Positions 30,114-38,887 of a DNA stretch of 64,000 nucleotides are shown here, one piece after another. Numbering within the stretch: position 1 is the stretch's first letter; every line of letters begins with the position of its first letter. Source of the stretch: Gammaproteobacteria bacterium (GTDB lineage: Bacteria > Pseudomonadota > Gammaproteobacteria > Xanthomonadales > SZUA-36). Under the pieces are notes generated by a model. It saw only the letters and a program-made list of their open reading frames with translations, did not search any database and was not told where the DNA came from. The translations under genes were made by a program, and so were the position numbers. Location: contig JAUIBE010000014.1 of assembly GCA_030428105.1 (NCBI GenBank), positions 1 to 64,000 of the forward strand, read 5' to 3'.

Positions 30114-30131
30114 GCTAAAGCCCGCTGCTAC
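30113..30131. repeat. Partial copy of GGCTAAAGCCCGC motif
   Basis: The 19-base stretch GGCTAAAGCCCGCTGCTAC between the converging thiolase and acyl-CoA ligase genes matches, with one mismatch, part of the hairpin element at 62311-62337. The left half of the stem is truncated here. The two copies suggest a small dispersed repeat. Confidence 0.4.
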
Positions 30132-31741
30132 GCCTTGTTGCGAAGCTCGCGACGCAGCACCTTGCCCACCGCCGACTTGGGCAGGTTGTCCATGAACACC
30201 ACTTCCCTGGGCACCTTGTAGCCGGTTAGTTCTTCTCGACAATGCGCCCGGATGTCTTCGCATGAAGCATCCGGGTTGCGCGACACCACGAACGCGCGGA
30301 CCGCCTCGCCACAGGTTTCATCGGGAACGCCGATAACCGCGCATTCCACCACGTCAGGATGGCCGTAAATTACCGCCTCGACCTCGGTGGGGTAAACATT
30401 GAATCCGGACACCAACACCATGTCCTTCTTGCGGTCGACGATGCGCACGAACCCGTCCTCGTCGATGGTGGCGATGTCTCCGGTGCGGAACCAACCCTTG
30501 TCATCGAAGGCCTCAGCGGTGCCTTGCGGATTGTTCCAATAGCCCTGCATCACTTGCGGTCCACGCATGAGCAACTCACCAGCCTCGCCCGGCGCGGCAT
30601 CCACCCGGGTTTCAGTAAAGCGCGCGGTGCGGCCAATGCTGCCCAGCTGATAGTGATGAATATTGTTGACGGTGCCAGTTGCCGAGGTTTCTGAAAGACC
30701 ATAGCCCTCGAACACCCGTGTTCCTGTGCGTCGCTCCCACTCCTGGGCCACTTCGCGCACCAGCGGCGCCCCACCGGCGATGGTTCCGAACACGGTGCTG
30801 AAATCAACCTCGTCGAACCTGGGGTGACGCAGCAGGGCAATCAGCAGGGTGTTTACGCTGGTCATGCCGGTAAACGGTTCGGATTTCATGATTTCGATCA
30901 GGGTATCGATATTCCGGGGGTCAGGCACCGGCACCAGGGTACCGCCCTTGATAGGCATGCCAATCAGGTTTATTGCAAAACCGTAGACATGGTAGAAAGG
31001 CATCGGCGCGATCACGATCTCGCGCTGGCCTTCTTCCAGTTCAACCGGGAACGACTCCGAACTCACCCGGCTGGCGGCAAACAGGTTACCCTGGGTCAGG
31101 ATGGCGCCCTTGGCCACACCGGTGGTGCCACCGGTGTATTGCAACACGGCAACATCGGACATCTTCGCCGGCCTGTCTTCAAACCCGGCTGCCGTTCCGG
31201 CGGCGAGCGCCTGGGAAAACGAAACCAGGCCCGGCAGGGGCAATTCTGGCGCCGGCCGAGGCTCGGCCAGGTCCAGCGGATGCACAGAAATAAGCCGCGA
31301 GACCCCGGACTTCGCCATGATCTCTGCGTTGGCGGCCAGCAGAGGCTCAAGCACCACCATCGCCGTGGCGCCGGAATCCGCAAGCTGGTGCGCCAACTCT
31401 CGATGGGTGTACATCGGGTTGGTGTTGACCAGCACCAGGCCGGCGCGCAGTGCGCCCCACGCTGCAATCGAGTATTGCGGCAGGTTCGGAAGCTGGATGG
31501 CGATCCGCTCGCCGGGCTCAAGACCCGCCTCGTTTGCCAGGTAACTGGCGAACGCAGCGCTCAACTGCTCAAGCTGGCGATAACTCAGCGGTTTGCCCAT
31601 GCATCGTATCGCTACTTCATCGGCATTGGCGTCACAAGAATCAAGGAAGGCTTCCACCAGGCTGCGATAGCCAGCCGGGTTCAAAGCCTCCATCTGTTGC
31701 GCTACAAATTCAGAAGTCTCTTTGGAGTTTGGAAGGGTCAT
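30128..31741 (-). CDS. Acyl-CoA ligase (FadD-like, AMP-forming)
   Basis: Protein of 537 aa of the adenylate-forming family. P-loop YTGGTTGVAKGA, then EGYGLSETSATGTVN, GWFRTGDIATIDEDGFVRIV and the C-terminal catalytic Lys in PKSAVGKVLRRELR are all present. It activates a fatty or bulky carboxylic acid to its CoA thioester. The ATG at 31741 is chosen because AGGTGAG precedes it. It converges on the thiolase operon and diverges from a TonB receptor, making one acyl-CoA catabolism island. Confidence 0.92.
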   Translation of the reverse strand: MTLPNSKETSEFVAQQMEALNPAGYRSLVEAFLDSCDANADEVAIRCMGKPLSYRQLEQLSAAFASYLANEAGLEPGERIAIQLPNLPQYSIAAWGALRAGLVLVNTNPMYTHRELAHQLADSGATAMVVLEPLLAANAEIMAKSGVSRLISVHPLDLAEPRPAPELPLPGLVSFSQALAAGTAAGFEDRPAKMSDVAVLQYTGGTTGVAKGAILTQGNLFAASRVSSESFPVELEEGQREIVIAPMPFYHVYGFAINLIGMPIKGGTLVPVPDPRNIDTLIEIMKSEPFTGMTSVNTLLIALLRHPRFDEVDFSTVFGTIAGGAPLVREVAQEWERRTGTRVFEGYGLSETSATGTVNNIHHYQLGSIGRTARFTETRVDAAPGEAGELLMRGPQVMQGYWNNPQGTAEAFDDKGWFRTGDIATIDEDGFVRIVDRKKDMVLVSGFNVYPTEVEAVIYGHPDVVECAVIGVPDETCGEAVRAFVVSRNPDASCEDIRAHCREELTGYKVPREVVFMDNLPKSAVGKVLRRELRNKA

Positions 31742-31828
31742 GTTTTTGTGCTCACCTTTAGTTCTATTACGGCCTTTATATCGACTCCAAGTTGCCGCCA
31801 CAGAACGGTTTTAGGCGGATGATTTCTT

Positions 31829-31857
31829 TTGACGGCCATAGCGTTCGAATGTATCCT
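31829..31857 (+). promoter_or_regulatory. Sigma70-type promoter of the TonB receptor gene
   Basis: TTGACG (31829-31834), a 17-bp spacer and TATCCT (31852-31857) lie 40 bp upstream of the ATG at 31897. The 155-bp gap also drives the divergent acyl-CoA ligase. No clear operator was seen in it. Confidence 0.6.
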
Positions 31858-31896
31858 GCATTCGTTCCAATAACAAACACTTTAGTGGGGTACGCT

Positions 31897-34260
31897 ATGT
31901 TGAGTCGAGTTCTGTCCGTCATTCGTTCGCACTACACCATCCGCAACCGTACGGCGGCAAGCTGTTCAATGGTTGCCGCCACTGCATTGCTGTTCACAGC
32001 CTCTGCCTCCTTCGCGCAAGAACAGGCTTCAGAGGAAAACCGGCAGGGCGCAACCTCTGCCCTGCTGGAAGAAGTGATCGTCACTGCGCGCAAACGCGAA
32101 GAAGAATCGCAGGACGTTCCCATCGCCATTTCCGCCTACACGGGCAACCAGATTGAAGCGTTGAAAATTCGTGACCTGAAGGGTCTTTCCGTCGCCATGC
32201 CCAACGTGGCCATGGACGACATTGCCACCTCGCGCGGCGTTGCCAACTTCTCGATTCGCGGCCTGGGCATCAACAGTTCCATTCCCGGCATTGACCCCAC
32301 CGTGGGCGTGTTTATTGATGGCGTCTACATGGCGCAAAACGCCGGCGTGGTGTTGGACATGTTCGACGTGGCCAGCATCGAAGTACTGCGCGGCCCGCAG
32401 GGCACCCTGTTTGGCCGCAACGTGACCGGTGGCGCGGTCCTGGTGAATACCCGCCGCCCGGGTGACGAACTCGAGTTGACCCTGCGCGCAGCCATCGACG
32501 GCAACCCCAACGGTGACGGCGGCAACAACTATTACCTGATGGGTTCGGTCGGCGGCCCGGTCACCGACAACTTTGGCGCCCGCCTTGGCGTGTACTACAA
32601 CGAGGATGACGGCTGGTTTGAAAACCTGGCAACCGGCCGCAACCACGGCAAGCAGAGCACCACCATTGTTCGCCCATCGATAGTCTGGGACATCAGCGAC
32701 TCGGCGACCTTTGACCTGCGCTGGGAGCACCTCGAATCGGATGGCCACGGCCCTTCATCCCAGTCGCACCCCAACGGCCTGGGAATCCCCGGCACCTTTG
32801 TACAGGGCTTCTATCCCAACGCCTTTGAGCGTGACAGCTTCGACATGGCCATCGACGAGGAAGGCGATGTCGATATCGAGAAAGACCTGGTCTCTGCCCG
32901 TCTCGACTGGGACATTGGCCCGGGCACATTGACCAACATCTTCGGTTGGGTGGATTACTACGCCACCACCTATGGCGATATCGATGCACAGCCGGTCTGG
33001 CTGTTCCACGCCGCTTCCATCAATGATTCGAAGCAGTGGTCCAACGAGCTGCGCTACAACATGAATTACGGCGCCAACAACTCCAATCTCACCATCGGCA
33101 TGTACTACCTCGACAACGAGATCAAGTACACCGAGCATCGCGACTTGCTGGGTATCGCCACGGTGGGTACGCCACTTGAAGGCAGCCCGGCGCTGACCCA
33201 GAGCGGCGGCGGCATCCTTGCCCTCGAGTCACTCGCCTTTTTCGCTGCGGTTGACCACGTGATCAACGACGACTGGAGCCTGAATGCGGGCATCCGTTAC
33301 ACCGACGAAGAAAAAGACGCGCAAATCGCAACCCTGACGCGCAACGTCAACATGCCCTGCAGCATTACGCCCAGCCCGGACTACCCACGGATCTGTGACT
33401 TTGATTTCGTCGACAGTGACAGCTGGGACGACTGGTCAGCCAAGCTGGGCGCCACTTACCACATCTCCAACGACAAGCGAGTCTACGGCTCGTGGACCGT
33501 CGGTCACCGCTCGGGCGGTTACAACCTGAGAAACACCGCGATTGACACGGTGAACTTCGGCCCCGGCCCGTTTGATACCGAGGAGGTGAGCACCTGGGAA
33601 GTGGGCTACAAGTCGGAACTCGCCGGTGGCCGTGGACGCTTCAACGCCGCGGTGTTCTTCACCCAGGTAGAAGACATGCAGCGTGAGGTCAACCAGTCCG
33701 ACCCGTTCGCGGGCGTGGTGCAGATCATCAAGAACACTGCAGATGCCGACATCCCGGGCTTTGAACTGGACGGCGTGTTTGCGCTGGGCGAGAACACCGC
33801 CCTGCTTGCTTCACTCGGCTGGGTTGACCCGGAGTACACCACGGTGCTCTTCGACCTGAATGGTGACGGCGTGATCAACGAGGCGGACGAAGCATTGAAG
33901 CTACCCCGCGCGGCCGAGTGGACTTTCTCCATTGGCCTGAACCAGGACTGGTTCCTGAGCGGCGGCCAGTTGCTGTCAGGGCGCATCAACTACGCCTACC
34001 GTGATGACTCCTTCTACACCGACAACAACCTCGGCTACCTGTTGGACCAGGAGATTCTCGACGCCGGTCTCGACTACACCACGGCCAGCGGCGATTGGAC
34101 CTTCTCGATTTACGGCCGCAACCTGCTGGACAGCGTCAACCACGGTGGCGATACCCAGCTGCCATCGGTGTTGGGCCCGGTTCCCACTGGCGGCACGTTC
34201 TCTCCGCTGGTCAAGGGCCGGATCGTGGGTTTCGAGGTGACGTTTAACCTGGGGCAGTAA
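31897..34260 (+). CDS. TonB-dependent outer-membrane receptor
   Basis: Protein of 787 aa. The signal peptide ends around SASFAQEQ and a TonB box-like LLEEVIVTARKREE follows. The plug domain contains FSIRGLGINSS, then EVLRGPQGTLFGRNVTGGAV, and the C-terminal beta-barrel ends in VTFNLGQ with the usual aromatic-rich last strand. The EVIVTARKREE plus LFGRN pattern is the large receptor group common in proteobacteria that degrade lipids, sterols or aromatics. Substrate is unknown; the adjacent acyl-CoA genes hint at a hydrophobic acid. The start follows AGTGGGG by 6 bp. Confidence 0.92.
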   Translation: MLSRVLSVIRSHYTIRNRTAASCSMVAATALLFTASASFAQEQASEENRQGATSALLEEVIVTARKREEESQDVPIAISAYTGNQIEALKIRDLKGLSVAMPNVAMDDIATSRGVANFSIRGLGINSSIPGIDPTVGVFIDGVYMAQNAGVVLDMFDVASIEVLRGPQGTLFGRNVTGGAVLVNTRRPGDELELTLRAAIDGNPNGDGGNNYYLMGSVGGPVTDNFGARLGVYYNEDDGWFENLATGRNHGKQSTTIVRPSIVWDISDSATFDLRWEHLESDGHGPSSQSHPNGLGIPGTFVQGFYPNAFERDSFDMAIDEEGDVDIEKDLVSARLDWDIGPGTLTNIFGWVDYYATTYGDIDAQPVWLFHAASINDSKQWSNELRYNMNYGANNSNLTIGMYYLDNEIKYTEHRDLLGIATVGTPLEGSPALTQSGGGILALESLAFFAAVDHVINDDWSLNAGIRYTDEEKDAQIATLTRNVNMPCSITPSPDYPRICDFDFVDSDSWDDWSAKLGATYHISNDKRVYGSWTVGHRSGGYNLRNTAIDTVNFGPGPFDTEEVSTWEVGYKSELAGGRGRFNAAVFFTQVEDMQREVNQSDPFAGVVQIIKNTADADIPGFELDGVFALGENTALLASLGWVDPEYTTVLFDLNGDGVINEADEALKLPRAAEWTFSIGLNQDWFLSGGQLLSGRINYAYRDDSFYTDNNLGYLLDQEILDAGLDYTTASGDWTFSIYGRNLLDSVNHGGDTQLPSVLGPVPTGGTFSPLVKGRIVGFEVTFNLGQ

Positions 34261-34276
34261 CCCCCCTGGAAGGGCG

Positions 34277-34313
34277 GGGCCAGGCTCCTTCGGGACCTGG
34301 CCCTGTTTTTTTT
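34277..34313 (+). terminator. Rho-independent terminator of the TonB receptor gene
   Basis: GGGCCAGG (34277-34284) pairs with CCTGGCCC (34296-34303), followed by a run of eight to nine T. It starts 16 bp after the receptor stop and precedes the converging thioesterase gene. Confidence 0.9.
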
Positions 34314-34324
34314 GAGGCGAAGGA

Positions 34325-34759
34325 TCAGTCCTGGGCGCCGCTAACGCCGAGGTTTTCCTTCACATAGTCCGGTAGCGTTTCTTCCGGGGGCAGCGGCGTC
34401 GGGTCGCCCATGTCATCCAGCGCCACGAAGGTGAATCGGCCCTCGGTGACTTTCTCGCGAATGCCGATGCGCGCACGGCGCACCCAGGCTTCCACGTGCA
34501 CCGACACCGAGGTGCGCCCTACCCTTTCGACCTCGGTATACACGCCCAGGATATCGCCCACCTTCACCGGGCGGATAAAGCTCATGCTGTCCAGGGCAAC
34601 AGTTACAACCCGCAACTGGGCGCGCTGGCCGGCGCAGATGCTGGCCGCATTGTCCATTTGCGACAACACCCAGCCACCGAAAATGTCACCGGAAGGATTG
34701 GTATCCGCCGGCATGGCCAGTGTGCGGGTGGTCAATCTTCCGCGGGTTTCTTCTGTCAT
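34325..34759 (-). CDS. Acyl-CoA thioesterase, YciA-like hotdog protein
   Basis: Protein of 144 aa of the single-hotdog acyl-CoA thioesterase family. MPADTNPSGDIFGGWVLSQM contains the conserved Asn/Asp-Gly region, and DSMSFIRPVKVGDIL follows the central helix. It hydrolyses acyl-CoA in the cytoplasm, and YciA-type enzymes have broad specificity. It is separated by 39 bp from the upstream flavoprotein gene on the same strand, so co-transcription is possible. Confidence 0.9.
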   Translation of the reverse strand: MTEETRGRLTTRTLAMPADTNPSGDIFGGWVLSQMDNAASICAGQRAQLRVVTVALDSMSFIRPVKVGDILGVYTEVERVGRTSVSVHVEAWVRRARIGIREKVTEGRFTFVALDDMGDPTPLPPEETLPDYVKENLGVSGAQD

Positions 34760-34798
34760 GATCTATGTTCTATTGGGCTCATTGCTTTGACCACGCAC

Positions 34799-35464
34799 TC
34801 AACGGAACGTGGCAATCTCATCCAGTGGCGCTTTGCTGATCACCGGCACCTGCGCATCATCTGCTGGCAGGCCGGTAACAATCAGCATGAAGGGACGCTC
34901 GGTCTTGGGACGGTCCAGCAATGTATTGAGGAACTTCATCGGGCTCGGCGTGTGGGTCAGCGTGGCCAGGCCCGCGTTGTGTAACGCCGCCAGCAGGAAA
35001 CCGCAGGCAATGCCAACGGATTCGGCGGTGTAGTAGTTCTTGAACCGCTTGCCGTTTTCATCAAAGGTAAATTTCTTGAGAAACACCGCGATCAGCCAGG
35101 GGGCGGTTTCCAGGAACGGCTTGTCGGCGTCGGTGCCCAGCGGCTCCAGTGCCTTCAGCCATTCTTCCGAGGCGCGGTGCTCGTAGAACTCGCGTTCTTC
35201 CTGCTCGGCCGCCACGCGGATCTTGTGTTTCAGCTCCGCCTGGCCCACTACCACGAAGTGCCAGGGCTGCATGTTGGCGCCCGAAGGCGCCGTGCCGGCA
35301 GCGCGCAGGGCATTTTCGATCACATCGCGGCTCACAGGGGCGTCGGAAAACTCGCGCACCGTTCGGCGCTTCCTGATCTGCTGGTAGAAGTGCTGCGCGG
35401 CAGCGGCCATTTCTTCAGTTGTTTTTTGCTCGAACTCAAGCGGCTCGAACGGCCAGTCTGTCAC
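34799..35464 (-). CDS. Nitroreductase-fold flavoprotein, iodotyrosine deiodinase-like
   Basis: Protein of 221 aa. RTVREFSDAPVSRDVIENAL, then GTAPSGANMQPWHFVVV and the SVGIACGFLLAALHNAGL region give the FMN nitroreductase fold. Similarity to vertebrate iodotyrosine deiodinase is notable (TAPSGAxxxPWxFVVV, KHKIR). From memory of the human protein, the three residues that hold the amino acid substrate (Glu157, Tyr161, Lys182) align with Glu, Tyr and Lys here, in EEREFYEHR and the following DADK. A reductive dehalogenase of halogenated tyrosine or phenol is therefore possible. GTG start directly after the DUF4124 gene stop. Confidence 0.85.
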   Translation of the reverse strand: MTDWPFEPLEFEQKTTEEMAAAAQHFYQQIRKRRTVREFSDAPVSRDVIENALRAAGTAPSGANMQPWHFVVVGQAELKHKIRVAAEQEEREFYEHRASEEWLKALEPLGTDADKPFLETAPWLIAVFLKKFTFDENGKRFKNYYTAESVGIACGFLLAALHNAGLATLTHTPSPMKFLNTLLDRPKTERPFMLIVTGLPADDAQVPVISKAPLDEIATFR

Positions 35465-35974
35465 TTATCTTGGTCTCCGGTACGGTACGGATTGAGAGCC
35501 TGGCGGCCTGTAGGGCACGTCATCGTGCGGCCTGGGCCGTGGCGGGCGGGGCCGATGGTTCGGTGGCCGCGGCCACGGACGATAGACCGGCCAGATTGCA
35601 TCTTCGTAACCCCAGTCATTGCCCACGTAGATGTACTCCGTAACGGGCTGTGGCTCGGGCTGGCTGCGGGCGGCCTCGCGGCGCTCCTCGATGCCCGTCC
35701 ACAGGGCATCCATTTCTTCCTGGTGGGCGCGATAGCCCTCGGGGTCATCCTGCTCGCTGATACCGAGGCCGTTGTTGCCGTTTTCGCCATCAACGCGGAC
35801 CGTCTGGACCTCGCCGACGTCTTCCTCGGGCGCCCACTGGCTGTAATGAACCACGCCGTTTTCATCGGTCCACTGGTAAATCTCCGACGCCTCGACGGCG
35901 TGGCCGGTGGCGCCCAGGCACAAGGTTGCACCCAGGAATAAAACGGAGAACTTGTTCCAGATCATCGCCATCAA
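35465..35974 (-). CDS. DUF4124-domain exported protein
   Basis: Protein of 169 aa with a signal peptide (VLFLGATLCLGATGHAVEA), then a DUF4124 domain with IYQWTDENGVVHYSQWAP. A linker and a Pro/Arg-rich low-complexity tail (RPWPRPPNHRPRPPRPRP) follow. Function of DUF4124 is unknown; it is common in gammaproteobacterial envelopes. Three Met codons cluster at the start, so the exact first residue is uncertain by up to three codons. The next gene starts at the base following its stop. Confidence 0.8.
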   Translation of the reverse strand: MMAMIWNKFSVLFLGATLCLGATGHAVEASEIYQWTDENGVVHYSQWAPEEDVGEVQTVRVDGENGNNGLGISEQDDPEGYRAHQEEMDALWTGIEERREAARSQPEPQPVTEYIYVGNDWGYEDAIWPVYRPWPRPPNHRPRPPRPRPHDDVPYRPPGSQSVPYRRPR

Positions 35975-36034
35975 AACCTGCCAGATTGGGCGTGGACTAC
36001 TTCTATTTTACCCAATCGCCCGCATTCGGCACGC

Positions 36035-36241
36035 TTACTCGAACTGAAACACCTCCTCCAGCCCCACGCCGAACGCTCGCGCGATACGGAATGCAACCTC
36101 CAGTGAAGGCGAGTACTTGCCCTTTTCCACCGCGATAATGGTCTGGCGGGTTACGCCTACCGCCTCGGCCAGGGCCTGCTGGGTCATCTCGCCTTGTTCA
36201 AAGCGCAGGCGGCGAATCTGGTTTTCGATTTTCGCCGCCAT
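36035..36241 (-). CDS. Small Xre/Cro-type HTH regulator
   Basis: Protein of 68 aa made of one helix-turn-helix domain ([20 protein letters not shown]) followed by [20 protein letters not shown] and EEVFQFE, typical of YozG/PadR-unrelated short Xre regulators. It starts at the base after the stop of the membrane-protein gene upstream. Such pairs are widespread and probably autoregulated; an inverted-repeat operator lies upstream of the pair. Confidence 0.92.
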   Translation of the reverse strand: MAAKIENQIRRLRFEQGEMTQQALAEAVGVTRQTIIAVEKGKYSPSLEVAFRIARAFGVGLEEVFQFE

Positions 36242-36688
36242 TTACATGCCCCTGCGGTAGTAAAGAATTTCCAGAGCGCCGGTGGCAATCTCGACCGCGA
36301 TGAGCAGCAACAACAGCAGGTGCACCACCGAGACCGCGGTCAGGTCCTGGAACATGGTGAACATGCAGATGGTGATGATGCCGCCGCCCAGCATCCACGC
36401 CGAATGGCTTTCTGCCCGCCGGTTGATCATGCGGTCGCGCTCATCCTCGCCCGAGTTCGCATCCCGTGGGCTAAAAATCGCCAGGATGATATGGGCAATC
36501 ACTTCCATCACCACCACGGCCACCGTCATGCCGACGAACAGGCCCACGGTTTCCGCCCGGGTGATACTGCCGTCCGCGATTCCGGGGATAACAGCACTCG
36601 CGTACCAACTCCACAGCCAAACCATGATGGCGGTGCTGATCCAGACCGACTTCTCACGAAAGCTCATGCTGCCAATCACTTCCAACAT
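36242..36688 (-). CDS. Four-helix membrane protein paired with HTH regulator
   Basis: Protein of 148 aa with four membrane helices and a central cytoplasmic acidic/basic loop (SPRDANSGEDERDRMINRRA). The DERD-x-x-I pattern recalls DUF2178-type membrane proteins that accompany small Xre regulators. The ATG at 36688 is chosen because AGGAGG lies 7 bp before it; upstream in-frame ATG codons sit on or before this ribosome site. Function unknown. Confidence 0.8.
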   Translation of the reverse strand: MLEVIGSMSFREKSVWISTAIMVWLWSWYASAVIPGIADGSITRAETVGLFVGMTVAVVVMEVIAHIILAIFSPRDANSGEDERDRMINRRAESHSAWMLGGGIITICMFTMFQDLTAVSVVHLLLLLLIAVEIATGALEILYYRRGM

Positions 36689-36730
36689 AACCATTCCTCC
36701 TGTAACCATTTTCTTGATGAATACTATTTC

Positions 36731-36764
36731 TTACATAGAGTAATATTTGTTTTACTCTTTGTAA
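36731..36764 (-). promoter_or_regulatory. Operator-like inverted repeat before membrane-protein/HTH pair
   Basis: TTACATAGAGTAA (36731-36743) and TTACTCTTTGTAA (36752-36764) are inverted arms with one mismatch and an 8-bp spacer, in a strongly AT-rich stretch. On the minus strand TTTACA (36760-36765) could be a -35, so a bound repressor would cover the promoter. The adjacent Xre regulator is the obvious candidate to bind it. Confidence 0.6.
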
Positions 36765-36785
36765 AGTATGTTTTACTTATGGGTG

Positions 36786-36820
36786 CAAGAAAAAGCCGTC
36801 CCGGAACATCCCGGGACGGC
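36786..36820 (-). terminator. Rho-independent terminator of btuB
   Basis: On the minus strand the GC-rich stem GCCGTCCCGG/CCGGGACGGC (36811-36820 and 36795-36804) with a 5-base loop is followed by TTTTTCTT. It lies about 35 bp after the btuB stop. Confidence 0.9.
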
Positions 36821-36856
36821 GTAGGGTTAAGCAATACGACCGGGTAGAGCCGGGCT

Positions 36857-38845
36857 CTAGCGCGAGAGCTGCCCCCGGATACCAACAAACCAACCGCGCC
36901 CGGCGCTGGCAAAGCCAAGCACTTCCTCGTAGTCCTCATCCAGCAGGTTGGTGACCCGCCCGGTCAGCTCCAGCGAAGGCGTGATGGCCCAGGACGCGGC
37001 AAAGTCCACCAGGGTGTAGCCATCGAGTTCGACCACGATTTGCGAATAGTTGGGTGGCGGAAAGTAGTTGTCGAGTTGGCTGCCGTTGTAGCTGGCGCTG
37101 AGGTTGAGGTTGCCGCGGCCCTCGGCGAACACCTGGTTCAGCACCAGGCTGGCCATGTGTTCAGGCCGACGCAGTTCAGGCGCGAGGCTGCCGTCAGCCG
37201 CAAACTCCTCGGCATCCGTGTAGGTGTAGGCGCCCTGCACGCTCAAACCACCGGTAATCGGCGCGAACAGGGTCAGTTCCAGGCCCTGGCGCTCGCTTTT
37301 ACCATCACGATTGGCGGCGGTGAAGAAAAAGGTCGCGGGGTCGAAAACGAAGCCGTCGATCTCGTCTTCCAGCGTCTGGTCGAACCAGGTGATACCAAGC
37401 TCCGCACCCTGCGCGCCGATGGGAAGATCAATGCCAAGCTCCCAGCCCATGGACGTTTCCGGCTCGAGGTCGGGGTTACCGAGGAAAAAGTCGGGGAAAA
37501 ACCCGAAGCGCTCGATAAAGGTCGGCGCCTTGGAGCCGGTGCCCACCGAGCCGCGCAGGCGCACACCGCTGTCCCAGCGGTAGGAAGCGCCCGTCTGCCA
37601 GGTAGTGGCATCGTCAAAGTCGCTGTAGTCATCCTGGCGCACACTCAATGACCAGCTCAGGCTGTCGGTTGGACGGCCCAGGTACTCGGCCGCGTAGCCG
37701 GTTACGTCATACGACTGGTCCTGGTTGGGGTCGCCAAAATCGCTGGCCTGGCCGCGTTGCTCGAAGTCCACGTCACGATGATCCAGCGCGAAGCTCAATC
37801 GGTGATCTTCCGGGCTTGCTCCCAGACCCAGGGAAGCACGCAAGCGGTACTCCAGGGTGTCAGCCGCGGTGGAGCTTTCCCACGCGCCAAAACTGTAGTT
37901 CTGGTTGTCGGAATCCAGCCAATTCACTGTCGCGCTGGCGTCCCAGCGTCCACCACCGGGGTTGTAGAACAGCCCAGCAGAGGCATAAGTGCGGTCAATC
38001 TCGGTGTATTGGTCAGAATCCTCGGGCAAGCCGGTGATAAAGGAAACACCGTCAAAATCGCTGCGCGCATCCACCAACTCGCCGGTCAGGGTCAGGCGCC
38101 AGGCGTCATTCAGGTCAAAATCCAGCCGCGCATCGGCGGTGGTGTTCTCGGTGCCGTCCTTTTCGTCGCCCTGGAGCGAGATATTGGTGCCGTCACTTTC
38201 CAGGTAGTTCACCCCGCCACTGAACGTGGCGCGGCCGCGCTGCATGCCGCCCTCTACCCCGGCGGTGAAGGAACCGAAAGAACCGCCTTCGGCATTGCTC
38301 TTCAGGTAGCCACTGTCGGGCGCGATGTCTTTGCGGCGAATGATATTGATCACCCCGGCCAGCGCATCGGTACCCCAGATGGCGCTTTGCGGACCGCGCA
38401 CGATCTCGATGCGTTCGATATCGGCAGTCAACGCATACTGGAACTGGAATTCATCGCCGGAAGCCGGGTCATTGGCGCGAATACCATCTACAAGGACCAG
38501 CAACTGGTTGGCCTCGGCGCCTCTTACGCGCACCTGGGTTAACGCGCCAGGCCCGCCGGCGCGGTTGACCGCAAACCCGGGCACGGTGCGCAATAGTTCT
38601 GACAGGAACTTCACCTGGCGGCGCTCGATCTCCTCGCGGGTAATGACGGTGAGCGAGCCGGAAACATCCTCGGCGACCATGGGCTCCAGCCCGGTGGTCA
38701 CCACCAGGTCATCCAGGGCAACGGGCTCATCCGCGCTGGCGCAAGTGGCCAGGGCGCTCAGGCTGATGGCAAGAAGGGTTTTGTGATGAAAAAAGACAGA
38801 CCCGGCGGCCGTTCCACGGCTTCCGGGAAGACGGGCGTTATGCAT
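36857..38845 (-). CDS. btuB: TonB-dependent vitamin B12 receptor BtuB
   Basis: Protein of 662 aa. The signal peptide ends near ATCASADEP, followed by a TonB box-like DDLVVTTG. The plug contains VRVRGAEANQLLVLVDGIR and ERIEIVRGPQSAIWGTDALA, and the barrel ends in a terminal aromatic-containing strand (WFVGIRGQLSR). The cobalamin riboswitch directly upstream makes the B12 (or cobamide) substrate nearly certain. The ATG at 38845 has GAGGAAG 3 bp before it; a longer in-frame start would lie inside the riboswitch. No btuCDF genes are present. Confidence 0.93.
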   Translation of the reverse strand: MHNARLPGSRGTAAGSVFFHHKTLLAISLSALATCASADEPVALDDLVVTTGLEPMVAEDVSGSLTVITREEIERRQVKFLSELLRTVPGFAVNRAGGPGALTQVRVRGAEANQLLVLVDGIRANDPASGDEFQFQYALTADIERIEIVRGPQSAIWGTDALAGVINIIRRKDIAPDSGYLKSNAEGGSFGSFTAGVEGGMQRGRATFSGGVNYLESDGTNISLQGDEKDGTENTTADARLDFDLNDAWRLTLTGELVDARSDFDGVSFITGLPEDSDQYTEIDRTYASAGLFYNPGGGRWDASATVNWLDSDNQNYSFGAWESSTAADTLEYRLRASLGLGASPEDHRLSFALDHRDVDFEQRGQASDFGDPNQDQSYDVTGYAAEYLGRPTDSLSWSLSVRQDDYSDFDDATTWQTGASYRWDSGVRLRGSVGTGSKAPTFIERFGFFPDFFLGNPDLEPETSMGWELGIDLPIGAQGAELGITWFDQTLEDEIDGFVFDPATFFFTAANRDGKSERQGLELTLFAPITGGLSVQGAYTYTDAEEFAADGSLAPELRRPEHMASLVLNQVFAEGRGNLNLSASYNGSQLDNYFPPPNYSQIVVELDGYTLVDFAASWAITPSLELTGRVTNLLDEDYEEVLGFASAGRGWFVGIRGQLSR

Positions 38846-38887
38846 GGCTTCCTCACTGCGTTCTACCCCGAACGCGGTTGGTTGGAG

